Origin: Luzula sylvatica
Taxonomy: Eukaryota; Streptophyta; Magnoliopsida; Poales; Juncaceae
NCBI GenBank assembly: GCA_946800325.1
Contig: OX326961.1
Coordinates: 42,684,215 to 42,748,214 of the forward strand
Direction of reading: 5' to 3'
Length of the DNA stretch: 64,000 bases
The notes beneath the pieces are model-generated. The model searched no databases. It worked only from the letters and a program-made list of their open reading frames with translations, and was not told where the DNA came from. A program made the translations under genes and the position numbers. Below, in pieces: positions 36,041 through 47,388 of the stretch (the stretch's first letter is position 1; every line of letters begins with the position of its first letter).

Positions 36041-36658
36041 TTAGTACTATTAGTAATAATTAGTAATTAGTAATTAGTAATTAGAGCTGATTCAAATGCA
36101 TTCAATTCAATTATCTACTTATTCATGATTAATCCAGGTTTAGGCATAAAAAGGGTCGGCATTGCGCATGCTAGTCAATACTGATCATATTCAAGCAAGT
36201 AATTTTTAACCTCCAATCAATCAATTTGCAGTGGTAAGTTTACTAAAAACCCAAAATTGAGGTCTTAACTTTTGTATTTCGATATTTCATAGTGTTTTTG
36301 TATTCTCAGTATTTCAGACTCGATTAATAGAGGCAAATAATCCTAAGGTTCAGGAATATGCCAGGTGCATACATGCACTCCACAAGGAGAGATTCTAGTA
36401 GGTTAGAACTCATAAAAAAGCTAATGTCGATTTCTTCTTGTGGTATTACGATCATTTTTTGTTTGTTTTGTTATTCTATTTACTTTTTGGAGCTATTTGT
36501 AAAATTGTTTCTTCTTTTGTAGTGTACGAGAAGTTGAAAAATAAAATGTAAGGTTTAGAAAGGCATGACATAATTTTGAGTTATTAGATAGCGAATTTTG
36601 CTTAAAGTTTGATTGTTATTTTTGTAATTTTGATTATTTATATCGAGTATGTCTATTA
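36041..36658. other. Spacer
   Basis: It starts with a 'tagtaatta' run (36050-36085), followed by AT-rich sequence. I see no gene. Confidence 0.45.
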
Positions 36659-37372
36659 TGACATTAGTGGTACCCCCCGTTTTGGTGCCACTAATTACTA
36701 AACCGTCAGATTCAGATGTTATTGTGCGGATCACGGTTGGATGGATTTCCTTTTGATTAACGGATCAGCGTCCCCCTCTATCCCTTTTCACTCTGTTTCT
36801 TTTTCTACATCCATCGAACCTCTTACTGGTTAGTGGTCAACTCTAATGGCTCATGCCTTAGTTTTGAGCTCTCTCTCTCCTTATTATTGACTAGGACAAT
36901 CAATTATACTGACATGGTGCTCTCTCTTCTCTATACTCTTTTTTCTCCATCAAACATCTCTCCTCTCATGAAAGCTCTTCTCTTTCTTGATCAAACATTT
37001 ACACTTGTCTCTAGAATGATCAATTAAAGACTCCTTTCTGCATACCTCTCTCGTTCCGGCAAAGCTCCAACAGAGATAACGAAGCTTGGTTTTGTTTGTG
37101 CAGGACACGAAGCTCAATGAACGTTGTGTTTCTCGACAGCTCGAAATTGTTGAACGAAACTGACAGAGTTGCTCTCTTTCCGGATCAGATTTGTGTGTGT
37201 AAGGAGAATAAGCATATGTGATTTCAGAATTTTGGATTTGACATCACGATTTAAATTTAAATTCAGATTTCTTTGTATTTAGTCAAGCTAGTACTGAACT
37301 GGGGTTATTTTTATGGATTTGACATCACGAATTAAACCAAATCCATCAATAAAAACGAATTAAAAAGATTGT

Positions 37373-37431
<59 letters not shown>

Positions 37432-37630
37432 TCATAAAATAACCCATCAAACTCTCAGAGGGAAACTCATTTAATCTTTGAGAGAATCACGACTAGCAAT
37501 TGAGAGATCCATGAGTCGAATTAAAAAGAATCACGACTAACGAATTAAAAAGATTTCACACCACGAATCAAAACGCTGATCGAACGGTTGAAAAGTTAGT
37601 GGCACCAAACCTTTGGTACCACTAATGTCA
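36659..37630. mobile_element. TIR transposon, 972 bp, TA target
   Basis: The termini TGACATTAGTGGTACC and GGTACCACTAATGTCA are perfect inverted repeats. They continue imperfectly through TTTTGGTGCCACTAA and TTAGTGGCACCAAA. TA flanks both sides (36657-36658, 37631-37632). The interior has Ser-rich, CT-rich sequence and a (GA)n run at 37376-37425. No transposase. The superfamily is uncertain; the TA flank fits Tc1/mariner-like, but a MULE is not excluded. Confidence 0.65.
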
Positions 37631-37632
37631 TA

Positions 37633-39200
37633 CTTTTCATGCAAAGATGTTGGAACTTTCTTATTATAAGTGTTAGAAAGAATAGGTGGATGTTCTTTTT
37701 GTCAAGTCAATAAATTCAAAAATCAAAATAATTGTGACAAATTTCCATATCATAGCATTATGATACATATTATGTTACTCCCACAAGCATATTCAACTAA
37801 AATATGTAAAGTCATAACATAGCATAGCATTATGATACATATTACATACTTCAAGATTTTTAATATATCCATTGAAACTTAATTACATTCATTAGTTGAC
37901 AACACACTTATTACTTCACAACTAAAACAAATAATTAAGACAGAACATCTTAAATGTAATTAACTAACATTCCCGTCCAGTTTAGTCGTCCTCTACTGCT
38001 CAGCCAGTTATTCATTCTATTTTTGAATTTCCTTGATCATCAATACTGGAAAAAGTAGACAAATCAAAAAGTGATTCAATTGATGCTAAATTGAGGAATT
38101 GAAGGGAAGGGGGAATTTATCATTTTAAGTACATCATCGTGGATGTCTTTGAACAATTTGATTTGCATTAATGAAGCATCGGAAGTTTGCCGAACATGAA
38201 AGGAGACAGTAACTACCACTCTATGATGGTCCAACATGTATAATTCACCATCTAGAAATACGAAAACAAAATATTCAATAATTTCTTATTAAATTTAAAA
38301 ACAAAACCAAATCAATTTTTTGTATTTTAGTAAGTTCAATATGACAATCCACCCAATATTATCAAATCATGGCGAGTCAGCCAAGAGCATTGTCTTTTTG
38401 TGTTACCGTTCATCACACATCAGGGGTTGATTTGGGTTATTTAATTGCAAAAGCATCTATAATTACTCTTAAATTAATCAAATTGAACTATTAGAAACAT
38501 ATTTTAGAATGATTAAGGTATAATTTGGCAATCGTGACAAAGTTTGGGGCTACATTTGGCTGATATTAGGGGCAGTCACTTCAAAATTATCCAAATTCAA
38601 CAACGTACAGATGATTTGGAGGCAATTAGATAGGCACACTCTATGGAATAAATTAGAAGTTGTGGTGAACTTAAAAGAAATAACCAAGAATCAACATACT
38701 TGCACATCTTAACCGTTGAAAACAGAACCTGTCAGTTTAGATTTTCTTCATTCAACTTCGTCGTTTCTTGGCTTTTCTCTATCAATCGGCTCTTGGCTTC
38801 TCTCTCTCAGCGGCATCTTGGCTTCTTAACTAATTGATCTGGTGGTAGTTTACGGCTTCTCTCTCGTACAAAATTAGGGTTTTCGGTTATCTTTCTATGG
38901 CGCCCCATCTATCTCGCTTTACTTTTATCCATGAAGAATCTTTTGGACATGGCTGTTGGATATGGCTGGTTCATATCATTATTGGGGTTAGAAAGGGTAT
39001 TTTTGTCCTACAAATTTATAGTTAGGAATTTAGTTATAGTTAATAATTATAAGTTATGCTAGATTGGATGATAATTTAACAGTTCGGATATATTATACTA
39101 TTTTGGATGGATATATTTGATAATTTTAAGTTTTGAAAGGATACATTTGTAAGTATTTTAGTTTTTAAAGGACAAATTTGATATTAATAGTTTTAGAGGG
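37633..39200. other. AT-rich spacer
   Basis: There is no confident gene. On the minus strand 38101-38255 is open (DGELYMLDHHRVVVTVSF) and might be an orphan exon, family unknown. The stretch 38990-39200 repeats short 'ggatanatttgataatt' motifs. Confidence 0.4.
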
Positions 39201-39317
39201 ACATACATACATACGTACGTACGTACGTACATGCATCCATCCATACGTACGTACGTGCATGCATCCATACATACATACATGCATGCATGCATACATGCAT
39301 ACATACATACATACATA
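39201..39317. repeat. Compound tetranucleotide microsatellite
   Basis: Runs of ACAT, ACGT and GCAT units. Together they abut the truncated end of a LINE ORF1 fragment. Confidence 0.9.
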
Positions 39318-39908
39318 AGGATGAGGCGCCTAATAGCTTGAATTGAGTGACCCGGCATGACTCTCGCGTCGAACAACATTGCCGTGTATAGCTCTCTGAG
39401 TTTGTTGGCATGTGCCGGAGCTGCACGAATGTAACAGTTGGGAGGAGGAGCTAGCTGTGTTGGCATGAATATGAGAGGCTTGTTCGCAGGGTTGAAAAGA
39501 CGGCCACTCTCCATATCCTCGAGACGCCTTGCACAATTTTTGTATAAGTGGCTCGATTGCATACAATAGCAGCACACTCTAGGACGTCGACATTGTTCAG
39601 TTTGGTGATCGTATGACGTGCATCCGAGACAATGTCCAAACCAGTCAGGGTGGTGTGGGTTCGGGGGGAAGGAGAGGTGAATGTTATGAGTTGAGAGCAA
39701 AGACATGATGGGTGATAAGGTGCGCTTATGTGTCGTGGCCATAGTAGTGGCAATCTGGAACCGGTGGGGCATGAGTGGTGGAGTTTTTTGAGAGAGGTGA
39801 AGTAGTTAAGGTGGGGTTGATTCTTCTCCAGACTTGGTGTAAAGGTGGAGGGTGGTTCTTGGTGTCGCGTTGAGGTGGTTGTTGGTTTCTGCCATTCTTG
39901 CTAGCCAT
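39318..39908 (-). pseudogene. LINE ORF1 N-terminal fragment
   Basis: It starts at ATG 39908 (MASKNGRNQQPPQRD). A frameshift near 39740-39770 leads into a second frame with two zinc knuckles, CLGCTSYDHQTEQC and CCYCMQSSHLYKNC. The fragment then ends at the microsatellite. It resembles the ORF1 at 1077 in architecture only, so a different LINE family is likely. Confidence 0.7.
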
Positions 39909-39984
39909 TTGTGTCAGATTTACCTTTGCTAGTCATTTGGGGTATTAGATTTATGATTCACACAAATCCACAAATCTCTAACAA

Positions 39985-40254
39985 TGTATGTGTTTTTCAC
40001 TCAGGAAAAAACAAACCGATCAATGAGGATGATGACTCGAAGTTCGACTTTGAGGAGGATGACACTCAAAAAGTCGACTATGGGGACGAATAAGCCTATT
40101 ACAATTAAGCAAGAAAAGTCTCTCTTTTGGGCTAGATACAGCTATATTTTGTTAAACTTTTATTTATGTCGTTGTTTAATTATTTATCTATTTTGTGTTG
40201 GAATGTCCGGGGATTGGGACACCCGGAGAAATGTATGATCGTCAAAAACTTTAT
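39985..40254 (+). pseudogene. LINE ORF1 tail and ORF2 start
   Basis: An acidic ORF1-like C-terminus (DDDSKFDFEEDDTQKVDYGDE, stop at 40092) is followed after about 95 bases by LCWNVRGLGHPEKCMIVKNF. This is the opening of a LINE endonuclease domain. It is cut off at 40254 next to E(z) exon sequence. The opposite orientation to the neighbouring ORF1 N-terminal piece is the arrangement twin priming would give. Confidence 0.65.
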
Positions 40255-40482
40255 TAGATACTCTCTTTAGATACTCTCTTTTGTCGCAGATGCTTGGTAT
40301 TTTAGTAACTATTTCCATTTTTTTTATTAAATTGTATGATTTTAGTGATTTTTTTTTTCTTTTTAGATTTTTGATTGCAGGCTGCATGGCTGTTCTCAGA
40401 ATTTAGTGACCCCTGTGAGTATATATTTTTTTTTTTACAAATCTGATGAATACATTTTTTATTTCTTGCATTTCGATGAGTA

Positions 40483-40614
40483 ATGATAGGTACACAAAAA
40501 CCGACCACAAATTTGACACAAATACATAAGTTTGTGTCATTAATTGTATTATAAATCAAACATGAACTTATGTATTTGTGTCAAATTTGTGGTCGGTTTT
40601 TGTGTACCTATCAT
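40483..40614. repeat. Hairpin element with 50-bp perfect stem
   Basis: The left arm 40483-40532 is the exact reverse complement of 40565-40614, with a 32-base loop. The ends are ATGATAGGTACAC. It lies in an E(z) intron. It is MITE-like, but no TSD is clear. If transcribed with the gene it would form a miRNA-precursor-like foldback. Confidence 0.92.
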
Positions 40615-41099
40615 GATTATTTAATCTTTGATTTATTTATTTATTTATTTACTGTTTTTATGGCAGAGTGAAAAGTTACAGTCTACTTTCGACAAGCTTC
40701 GAAAACCGTGCGGCAATTAGTGCTATCTTAAAGTAAATAATTAAATCTCAAAATATCAATCATTCTTTTCCACCATGTTTACAAAAAGCAGAATTTGATT
40801 TCTTCAATTTTCTCTCAGAGGCAAGAAGAAATTTCTAATAAAGCCAAGAAAGAGGAATCCGAATCTGAAGATTCAAATCCTGACGAATATACTCCGAATA
40901 ATAATACAACAGACAAAACCGGCATGGAAATCCCTATTAAAACTTTATTAATGCGCAAAACTTCAAAACACGGGAATATAATTCTAGGAGAATCTTCTGA
41001 AAGTAACGTGATAGAATCCTTAAATAGATATAATGCAAAACAATGGGCCTTTTTATCCTGCTTCTACGTCTCTCTTTACTGTTCTCTTTGAAAATAGTG

Positions 41100-42677
41100 C
41101 TCCTTTTTTTCTCATTATTTCACGACCAGGAAAAAAAAACCCGCCTCCAGAAAAAACCCGGTTGCCGAAACCCTAGCGGAAGGCTCGCCACGGAGAGGCG
41201 AGACCCTGGCGACGTCGCGAGAGAGAAAAGAGAAGAAGGCGGTGACGTGGCGCAGAGATGGTGATGGAGCGGCGCAAAGGAGGCGATGGAAGACGGCCGA
41301 CGACGAAGCCCGTCGCCGTGGAATCTGCGTCGCCACCTGCTGCTTCTCTCTCTTGCTTCTTCCACTGCTCAAGAAGCAAGCAAAACCCTAACCGTTTATA
41401 TTCTGAAGATTTATGAAGAAGGATGGAGGTTTGGGCATGAGTCTCGATTCCGGCAAATTATTGGCTGTTGAATAGGTTTGTGATCCTCGTTTTGTTATCT
41501 CAATTTGGGAATTTCATGATTTGGGTATTTATGTTCAAATTACAACTTTTAGTTCTTGATTTTTTGTCCCACTATTTTTACTGCTTGCAAGGTGTTCGAC
41601 AAAATGCTTACATTTGTGCTCTATCTTAATTTTCTTTATTTGTGCTTTGGGTTCTTCGTGCTCTTCACTATGGCCATATATTCTGACATCACCAGCTTCA
41701 GAGGTGGAAAAAAATATTTCTGTGTTTTTAGAGATAACTAGCATTGATTTTTTTTTTCGACAGATATACAGGAAGGGTTGTACCAAGTACAAAATTTGGA
41801 CTTACTCGATCATCAAGTTCTGTACCACTTACATGTACCAAAATTACTTCTTATCCTTCTTCTTGGTATTTTTCTTTTTCTCGGATTTAATTTTTAACAA
41901 AATTATGGTGTACAATTTTCATTGGTCAATTTTTATTTGTTCAATTTACAGGTTTAAGAGTTCACAATCAAAACTCAGGGAAGAAATCGATGCCAATTGA
42001 AAAATTTCGGTCCTCTTCTTATGAAGCGGTATATTTACACATTAGCCCTTCTTTTTCGTAATTAGTTATTTCTTACTTATGATAATTTGAAAAAAGTCCT
42101 TGAATTCTTTGTAATTATAAATTTGGATATGAGTGATCCTTGGTCCGTGAGGTAATTTATTTTGGGCAATTTTTAATTTCTTACAATTTTGCAGTAATTT
42201 CTGTTATTTTACAAAGTGAGTTTTTATTTTCAAAAATGTCACCCAAATTTTGGATTTTAATTTTGTTTTCAAATTACAGAAATCGGAAGGGTTGTTTTGT
42301 AATTTTCTGCCTGTCAGAGGGTTGTTTGGTATTTTTCAGCATTTTCAGATTTATTTTCACAAATTTTAAGTTTTTAAAAAATCACCAATATTTGGGATCG
42401 TTTTGTCAAATTACGCAAATTTTAAGGTTTATTTTATAATTTTCAAAGCAAACATAATGACTGAAGTTTTCAACATTTCAGATTCTCGGGAATCAAGTCA
42501 AGAACTTCAATAGTGTGTCCTCACGTAATTCAGATTCAGGGACCGAGGAATCGAGGGAAACATTCTGGCGCAAAATATCACGGATAAACAATATCCCGTA
42601 ATTCTGGATTTGATTGGGGATGGAAATTGTTCGAATTTTGTTCACCCGTTCTGTCATCAGCTTATTCGGTGCGAATA
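41100..42677. other. Unassigned E(z) interior sequence
   Basis: 41130-41420 is GC-rich with 'aaaccctaa' and 'gaaaccctag' leader-like motifs and looks like an inserted 5'-UTR or promoter fragment. Splice-bounded open stretches occur at 41947-42025 (NSGKKSMPIEKFRSSSYEA) and 42481-42580 (SSRNSDSGTEESRETFWRK). They may be E(z) hinge exons or captured DNA; I cannot assign them. Confidence 0.4.
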
Positions 42678-42696
42678 CACTACAACAGATATGCAC

Positions 42697-42985
42697 ATCA
42701 GCGACGGTTTTTACCGTCGCTGATACTCCCAAAAATCGTCGCTGAAAGTTTTACCGACGGCAACCCGTCGCTGATCTCCCGTCGCTGAAAGGGGCGTCGC
42801 TGATGTCACTTTTTCCGACGGGCCGTCGCTGATGTCACTTTTTTCGACGGTTGTTCTTTTTTCCGGCGGGCCGTCGCTGAACCTTTCTCCGGCGGGCCGT
42901 CGCTGAACCTTTCTCCGGCGGGCCGTCGCTGAAACTTTCTCCGGCGGGCCGTCGCTGAACCTTTTTCCGGCGGGCCGTCGCAGAA
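42697..42985. repeat. CACTA subterminal array, left
   Basis: About a dozen GTCGCTGA/TCAGCGAC motifs, including a 25-base tandem unit 'ctttctccggcgggccgtcgc' repeated about five times from 42880. They mirror the right-hand array at 45775-46175. Confidence 0.9.
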
Positions 42986-45430
42986 TAATAAATTTATTTT
43001 AATAAATAATTAAATTATATTAAATTTATATTAATAATATAAATAAATAATTAAATAATAATAAATTTGTTTTAATAAATAATTAAATTATATTAAATTT
43101 ATATTAATAATATAAATAAATAATTAAATAATAATAAATTTATTTTAATAAATAATTAAATTATATTAAATTTATATTAATAATTATAATATTAATAAAT
43201 AATTTTCAGCGAAAGTCGCGTCGTTGAAAGTCGCTGAAAGTCGCGTCGTTGATACAATGATACTTGACAATAATATTAATTAATTAATATTAAATTCATT
43301 AATTAATTAATATAAAATTATTAATAAATAAATTATTAATTAATTAAATTATTTAATAAAATATTAATTATTAATTAATTAATATAGAATATATAATAAA
43401 TAAATTATTAATTTATTAATTAAATTATTTTATTATTAATAAATTACAGATTAATAATTATATTAATCTTGACAATATATATTATTGAGCAATTTTTATA
43501 CTTAATTAAATTAAATTATTAATTAATTAATAAGTAAATAATTAATTAATTAATTAATTAATATAAAAATATATAATTAATAATACAAAATCATTACTTC
43601 AAATTTTCAACACAAATCATAATTTCGAAATTTCAACACAAATTAATACACAAATTAATACACAAATCAACACAAATTAATACACAAATTAATACACAAA
43701 TTACAACACAAATTTCAACACAAATTTCAACACAAATTAATACAAAAATTGAAAATGTTAAAATGGAAGCCGCTCCTCGTCATTTTCGATGTGTTCGAGT
43801 TCTTTTTGATAGTCGTCTTCGGTGTACTCCAATTGCCCGTCGGTGAAAGCTGAAATTAATAAACGACTAAATCTGAAATTAATAAAATTACCTTACATAA
43901 CAAAATCTGAAATTACATATATACCCCTACAAAATCAGAAAATAATGATATAACTAGACAATTGAGTTTCTAAAATGAATTTTTTTTACCTCCGAAGTCA
44001 TTTGTTTCTTCTTCTCCTTTTCGACTTGATGCCACTCATAAATAGGAGTGAAATACTCGATAAATCGGGGCTTCTTCGCATAATCCGGGTCAAACATGAC
44101 CGCAAACATCGTCACCACCAACCCACCAAAAAAAAGATAAATGTCAAAAATAACCCTATAAACCTGGTCAAAGAAGATAGCGGCGATAGGCTCTAAGAGA
44201 CAACAACAAAATAAAGGAACGATTAAAGACTAAATATAACTAATCAAATAAAATAATACACATGAAATGAAAAAAGGTTACCATTTCAAATTCCATATCG
44301 GCACTGGTGAAAGTATGCATTAGGACCCTCGTATTAATTGCAATTTGCATTTCAGGCCCTTTTGAAGTTGAATTATTGAATTCATTGTTTTTAATAGATT
44401 ATATTCACGAAATAGCCGACAATGATGATGAAATGTATCGACACGCTTGGTGCAGCTTCTGCCTCGACACAATTATTGAGCCACTATCCACAAATGAAAA
44501 AATATATATATTAAATTTATTCCCTGAAAAAAGGAAATAGAATAAATAAAAACAATTCAGAAATAAAAATCAATACCATGAAAAAAGCAGGTAAAGAAAG
44601 ATCAAACCGCCAAAAAATCTGCGAACAACTGAACTGGAGTCGAATTAACCAAATGGTGTCTGCGAACAACTGGACTGGAGTCGAAAGATCAAACTGCCAA
44701 AAAATCAATACCATGAAAAAAGCAGGTAAGAGCTCATTTAATTTCGAAAAAGAGTTTTAACGTAATTGGAGTCGAATTGAATTTGCTTAATTTCATTTGT
44801 TCGGAAGTGAAATTGGCGAACTTGTCATGAAATCGAAAAGTAACCTACCAAATATTCCATACCTTCATACGTGAGTGGTGCAGCCAAATGGAGATCTCCA
44901 GTTCTCTTCACTCACGGTACGTGCAAACCATACTGAACCATTTGTGCTTGTCATTCTATATCGAAATTAAACAAACTAGGATTTCAAAAGTACATTACAT
45001 TAAAAAGGAGACGGTTCTCCCTGTCATCGTCGCCCTGCCGCTGCATCTTGACGCAGTTCCAGTGGTAATCGTGTTAGCACCATGCGTAAGTCGAGTTCCA
45101 TCTACTGAGCAGTCCAACGTCTACAAAAAAAACAAAAAATAATAAAAAAATATTAAATACTATTCATTAAAAGACATAAAAAAAATACTTACATCTGTAA
45201 TTTCGAATCTGGAGCTTGCCATTTGGCTAATGGCCTCTTAAGTGTGCTTCCAACATCGTGTGAATCATACCAAGAAATCAAAAATCAAAGGATTGACCAA
45301 CAAATTCACAATCAAATTACAAATCACAATTCTACAGACGAGAGGTACGAGAAAGAAGAAGAAGAAGAAGAAATAATTACCTTGCTTGACCTGGTGGTGG
45401 AGGTACGAGCAAGAAAACGCCAAGGTCTAC

Positions 45431-45433
<3 letters not shown>

Positions 45434-45517
<84 letters not shown>

Positions 45518-45630
45518 GGGCGGGATGAGGGTTAGGGTTAGGGTTTGGCGCCGGCGGGGGCAGAGGAGACGAAGAGGGGAAGTGTAGGGTTTGGCGCTGG
45601 CGCTGGCGGGGGCAGAGGAGACGAAGAGGG
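45434..45630. repeat. (GA)n run and GC-rich tandem duplication
   Basis: (GA)n runs from 45434 to 45514. It is followed by two short TTAGGG-like units and a 48-to-60-base duplicated block containing 'ggggcagaggagacgaag' (near 45557 and 45610). It is inside the CACTA. Confidence 0.8.
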
Positions 45631-45774
45631 GAAGTGTTGGGTTTGGGGCTGGTGAAGAGGGAAGACGGGACTGTTTGGGGACGAAGAGGGAAGAAGAGAG
45701 AGGGGTTTGGGGACGAAGGAAGAAAAAAGAGAGAGAAGAAGAGAGTGCTGGGAGGGGTTATAACAGCAATCCAT

Positions 45775-46175
45775 CAGCGACGGGCCGTAGCAAAACGTCA
45801 GCGACGGTTATCCGTATCAGCGACGGGCCGTCGCTGATATTTTGAAAAACTGGCGGTTTTTAGCAAATTATCAGCGACGGGTTTATAATCAGCGACGGGC
45901 CATAGCAAATCTTCAGCGACGGGTTTATAATCAGCGACGGCCCGTAGCAGAGCTTCAGCGACGGTTTACCATATCAGCGACGGGCAGTAGCCGAAATTTC
46001 AGTATTAGCGACGGTTTACCATATTAGCGACGGGCCGTAGCAGAGCTTCAGCGGCGGTTTACCATATCAGCGATGGGCCGTAGCTGAAATTTCAGTATTA
46101 GCGACGACCCGTCGCTGAAGACACGTTTTATTAGCGACGGCCCGTCGCTGAAGCCCTTCCCCCGTCGCTGATACC
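45775..46175. repeat. CACTA subterminal array, right
   Basis: Reiterated 'atcagcgacgggccgtagc' and 'tcagcgacggtttaccatat' units in direct and inverted orientation run up to the right TIR. Confidence 0.9.
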
Positions 46176-46823
46176 CAGATCTGTTGTAGTGATAGTACAG
46201 AATCCGAACCCGAATTGCGATTTTTAAATTGAAATATATTTAATTTATGTAGGGCTCGCATAACGTGTGCACTCTAAAAGGAGATGCCCCAGTGAAGGAG
46301 AAGGGCCTCCTGCCCGAACCATTGTAGGGCTTGAGTTGGAATGAGATGTTGAATCACGATCAGGTTTTCAACAGGGAATTTTTTGCCTTTTGTATTTGAG
46401 TTTTTTCTCAAAGGAGAAGCATAAATAGTTCGCGGGTTCTTCCTCTACAGACTATAACTTCAGGAAGTTATTCAAATTTGCTATGAGATCTATTTTTGGA
46501 GCCGAGACCGTCGAGTATTCAATTGTCTATGAGAGCTTTTTTTCGAGCCGAGATCGTCGAGTATTTTTTACATTCCCTTCTTTATAGAGGTATCTTCGAC
46601 ATTTTCATGTTTTACAAAATTTACATGCTTGATACTTGCAGATATTCAATTGTTTCTTTGATTCGCAAATTTTCGTGTTTTTCAGCTGGGCATGCTTATG
46701 CGGATCTCTTTCATGGTGGTATTAACCGATCTAGGAAGTTTCCCACCAAACTGGAGGCCTCCATTGGACAAAGAGAAATGAGAGACTTTGCCTCTGACTG
46801 GACAAGACTTTGCTAACATTTAG

Positions 46824-47096
46824 TCACTGCAAACTAGGCCCCACAGTGACACGGGTGAACCTAGAGTACTATATTGTAGCAAATGTAACCGACTCAAACT
46901 GCCTCGCTGTCACCATTGTTATGTTCGTAAGCTCCCCTTAATATTTTCATGTTCTTTTGTTTTTCGTCAAGTAAATCGATTAAAGGGTATTTTGGTAATT
47001 TCAGGTGGAAAATGCGTGCTTAAAATGGATTGTCTTTGCGTTGGGGCTGTTAATTTTGTCGATGCTTTGAATTATAAATATTTCCTGCTTTTCTTG
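46824..47096 (+). pseudogene. DHHC palmitoyltransferase (PAT) fragment, catalytic motif lost
   Basis: Exon A (46824-46926) reads EPRVLYCSKCNRLKLPRCHH and exon B (47005-47096) reads GKCVLKMDCLCVGAVNFVDA then LNYKYFLLFL, joined by GT-AG with correct phase. This is the Cys-rich domain of a plant protein S-acyltransferase, where the family has MDHHCVWVVNCVGALNYKYF. The DHHC motif is DCLC here, and one zinc-ligand Cys of exon B is replaced (VRG for VCG). No membrane-domain exons before or after are recognised. It lies inside the E(z) locus in sense orientation. How it arrived is unclear; transposon-mediated capture is the simplest idea. The stretch 46686-46816 (AGHAYADLFHGGINRSRKF) is open and splice-bounded, but I do not recognise it. 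Confidence 0.8.
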
Positions 47097-47118
47097 GTAC
47101 CTATTATTATTATTATAT

Positions 47119-47379
47119 GGGGGCTTCTATCATACACCCCTTTTCTTATTATACATCCATTTTCAAGGGTATTTGGAGTAATTATCCATTTATGAATATT
47201 TAAGGTAAGACATCAAATATATTTATCAATTAATGTTTAACTAAATTGGAATTTTTTGTTGTTCATTTAAACCAAAATTTCCATAAAAGATAAATTTTAT
47301 GATACGCCCATTTACAAATATAATTAATTGCTAAAATACCCAAAATACCCTTGTAAAAGGGTGTATGATAGAACTCCCC
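47119..47379. mobile_element. MULE-type MITE, 261 bp
   Basis: Terminal inverted repeats GGGGGCTTCTATCATACACC and (reverse complement) GGGGAGTTCTATCATACACC extend imperfectly about 80 bp. The 9-base TSD TTATTATAT is perfect at 47110-47118 and 47380-47388. A 9-bp TSD is typical of Mutator-like elements. Confidence 0.88.
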
Positions 47380-47388
47380 TTATTATAT

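Larger units (their letters stand above)
42678..46191. mobile_element. Non-autonomous CACTA (En/Spm) element, 3.5 kb
   Basis: The ends are CACTACAACAGATATG and CAGATCTGTTGTAGTG, with the 3-base TSD ATA at 42675-42677 and 46192-46194. Both subterminal regions carry arrays of CAGCGACGGGCCGTCGCTGA-like motifs, the expected TNPA-binding architecture. The interior is AT-rich tandem repeats (43000-43750), a duplicated stretch near 44580-44735 and a (GA)n run. No TnpA or TnpD gene is seen. Confidence 0.95.

Noticed and set aside
41115..41379. Overlapping 70-85-codon minus-strand ORFs in GC-rich DNA
   Set aside because: Three frames are open at once, as expected from base composition. No domain seen.
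45528..45560. Interstitial telomere repeat
   Set aside because: Only two GGGTTA-type units, not the plant TTTAGGG array; part of a duplicated GC-rich block in the CACTA.
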